The notes beneath the pieces are model-generated. The model was not told the origin of the DNA, ran no database searches, and was given only the letters and a program-made list of their open reading frames with translations. From UBA6522 sp965262365 (GTDB taxonomy: Bacteria > Pseudomonadota > Gammaproteobacteria > Steroidobacterales > Rariloculaceae): DNA of 64,000 nucleotides. How positions within the stretch are numbered: the stretch's first letter is position 1; each line of letters starts with the position of its first letter. The translations under genes and the position numbers were made by a program. Positions 63,816-64,000 of the stretch are shown in pieces. The stretch covers positions 4,774,001 through 4,838,000 of the forward strand of contig OZ253541.1 of assembly GCA_965262365.1 (NCBI GenBank), written 5' to 3'.

Positions 63816-64000
63816 ATGGAGACGACCGCAAAACTGCGATACGCGCGAATCGCGCCACAGAAGTGCCGGCTGGTGGCCGACCAGATTCGTGGACGGCCGG
63901 TCGCCGAGGCGCTCGGTATTCTTCAGTTCAGCCCGAAGAAGGCGGCGCACCTGCTTCGCAAGGTCCTGGAATCGGCCATCGCCAACGCCGAGCACAACCA
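63816..64000 (+). CDS. rplV: 50S ribosomal protein L22 (cut by window end)
   Basis: Starts METTAKLRYARIAPQKCRLV and continues RGRPVAEALGILQFSPKKAA, VLESAIANAEHN to the edge. About 61 of the usual 110 residues are visible. Confidence 0.95.
   Translation, partial: METTAKLRYARIAPQKCRLVADQIRGRPVAEALGILQFSPKKAAHLLRKVLESAIANAEHN

Overview
The window is about 64 kb of high-GC, gene-dense chromosome from a free-living or host-associated, probably marine, gammaproteobacterium. The evidence is the order Tyr-Gly-Thr tRNAs, tufB, tRNA-Trp, secE, nusG, rplKAJL, rpoBC, then rpsL, rpsG, fusA, tufA and the S10 operon; a long three-helix SecE; TtcA; and secreted families common in uncultured marine gammaproteobacteria (DUF6152 proteins, an amidohydrolase, an FG-GAP propeller, a TonB receptor). 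I cannot place it to genus from sequence alone.

Layout. 1-3.7 kb: a minus-strand export-type ABC operon (LolD-like ATPase, FtsX permease, AttH/CrtC-like lipoprotein). 3.7-4.3 kb: a scar with the first ~50 codons of what looks like an Eco57I-type modification methylase and a vapBC pair whose toxin has lost its middle. 4.6-11.7 kb: housekeeping genes (glutathione transferase, M61 peptidase, plsY, birA, coaX, ddl, a secreted methyltransferase-like protein). 11.7-12.4 kb: a lone tRNA-Thr(UGU) followed by an integrase stub and an IS1380-type transposase fragment, the remains of a tRNA-targeted island. 12.5-21.5 kb: envelope genes, including a substrate-binding lipoprotein with a tandemly duplicated domain, three DUF6152 proteins whose predicted mature forms all start His-His, a seven-repeat FG-GAP propeller, an amidohydrolase and an M28 peptidase. 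21.6-26.0 kb: an ECF transporter operon (S component, fused double ATPase, an unknown secreted protein, T component). 26-31.8 kb: DUF2461, a solute-binding protein, endonuclease V, ttcA, small basic proteins, a perfect 23-bp palindrome, a Cys-rich repeat protein that seems to start at ATT, and an RRM protein. 31.9-38.5 kb: a TonB receptor with an in-frame TGA, a two-subunit molybdenum hydroxylase (Fe-S and Tat-exported Moco subunits) with 12-bp tandem repeats before it, and an FAH-family hydrolase. 38.5-42.2 kb: thrS, gloB and a DUF1295 membrane enzyme.

42.4-64 kb is the core transcription and translation block. The two tuf genes appear identical over almost their whole length (concerted evolution) and use a G-ending codon style unlike their neighbours. 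A good sigma70-like promoter and a ~235-nt structured leader lie, unusually, between rpsJ and rplC.

No complete undescribed defence or biosynthetic system is evident. The best leads are the three His-His DUF6152 proteins in one envelope cluster, the tandem binding protein, the secreted protein inside the ECF operon, the ATT-start Cys/Trp repeat protein, and the relocated S10-operon leader.
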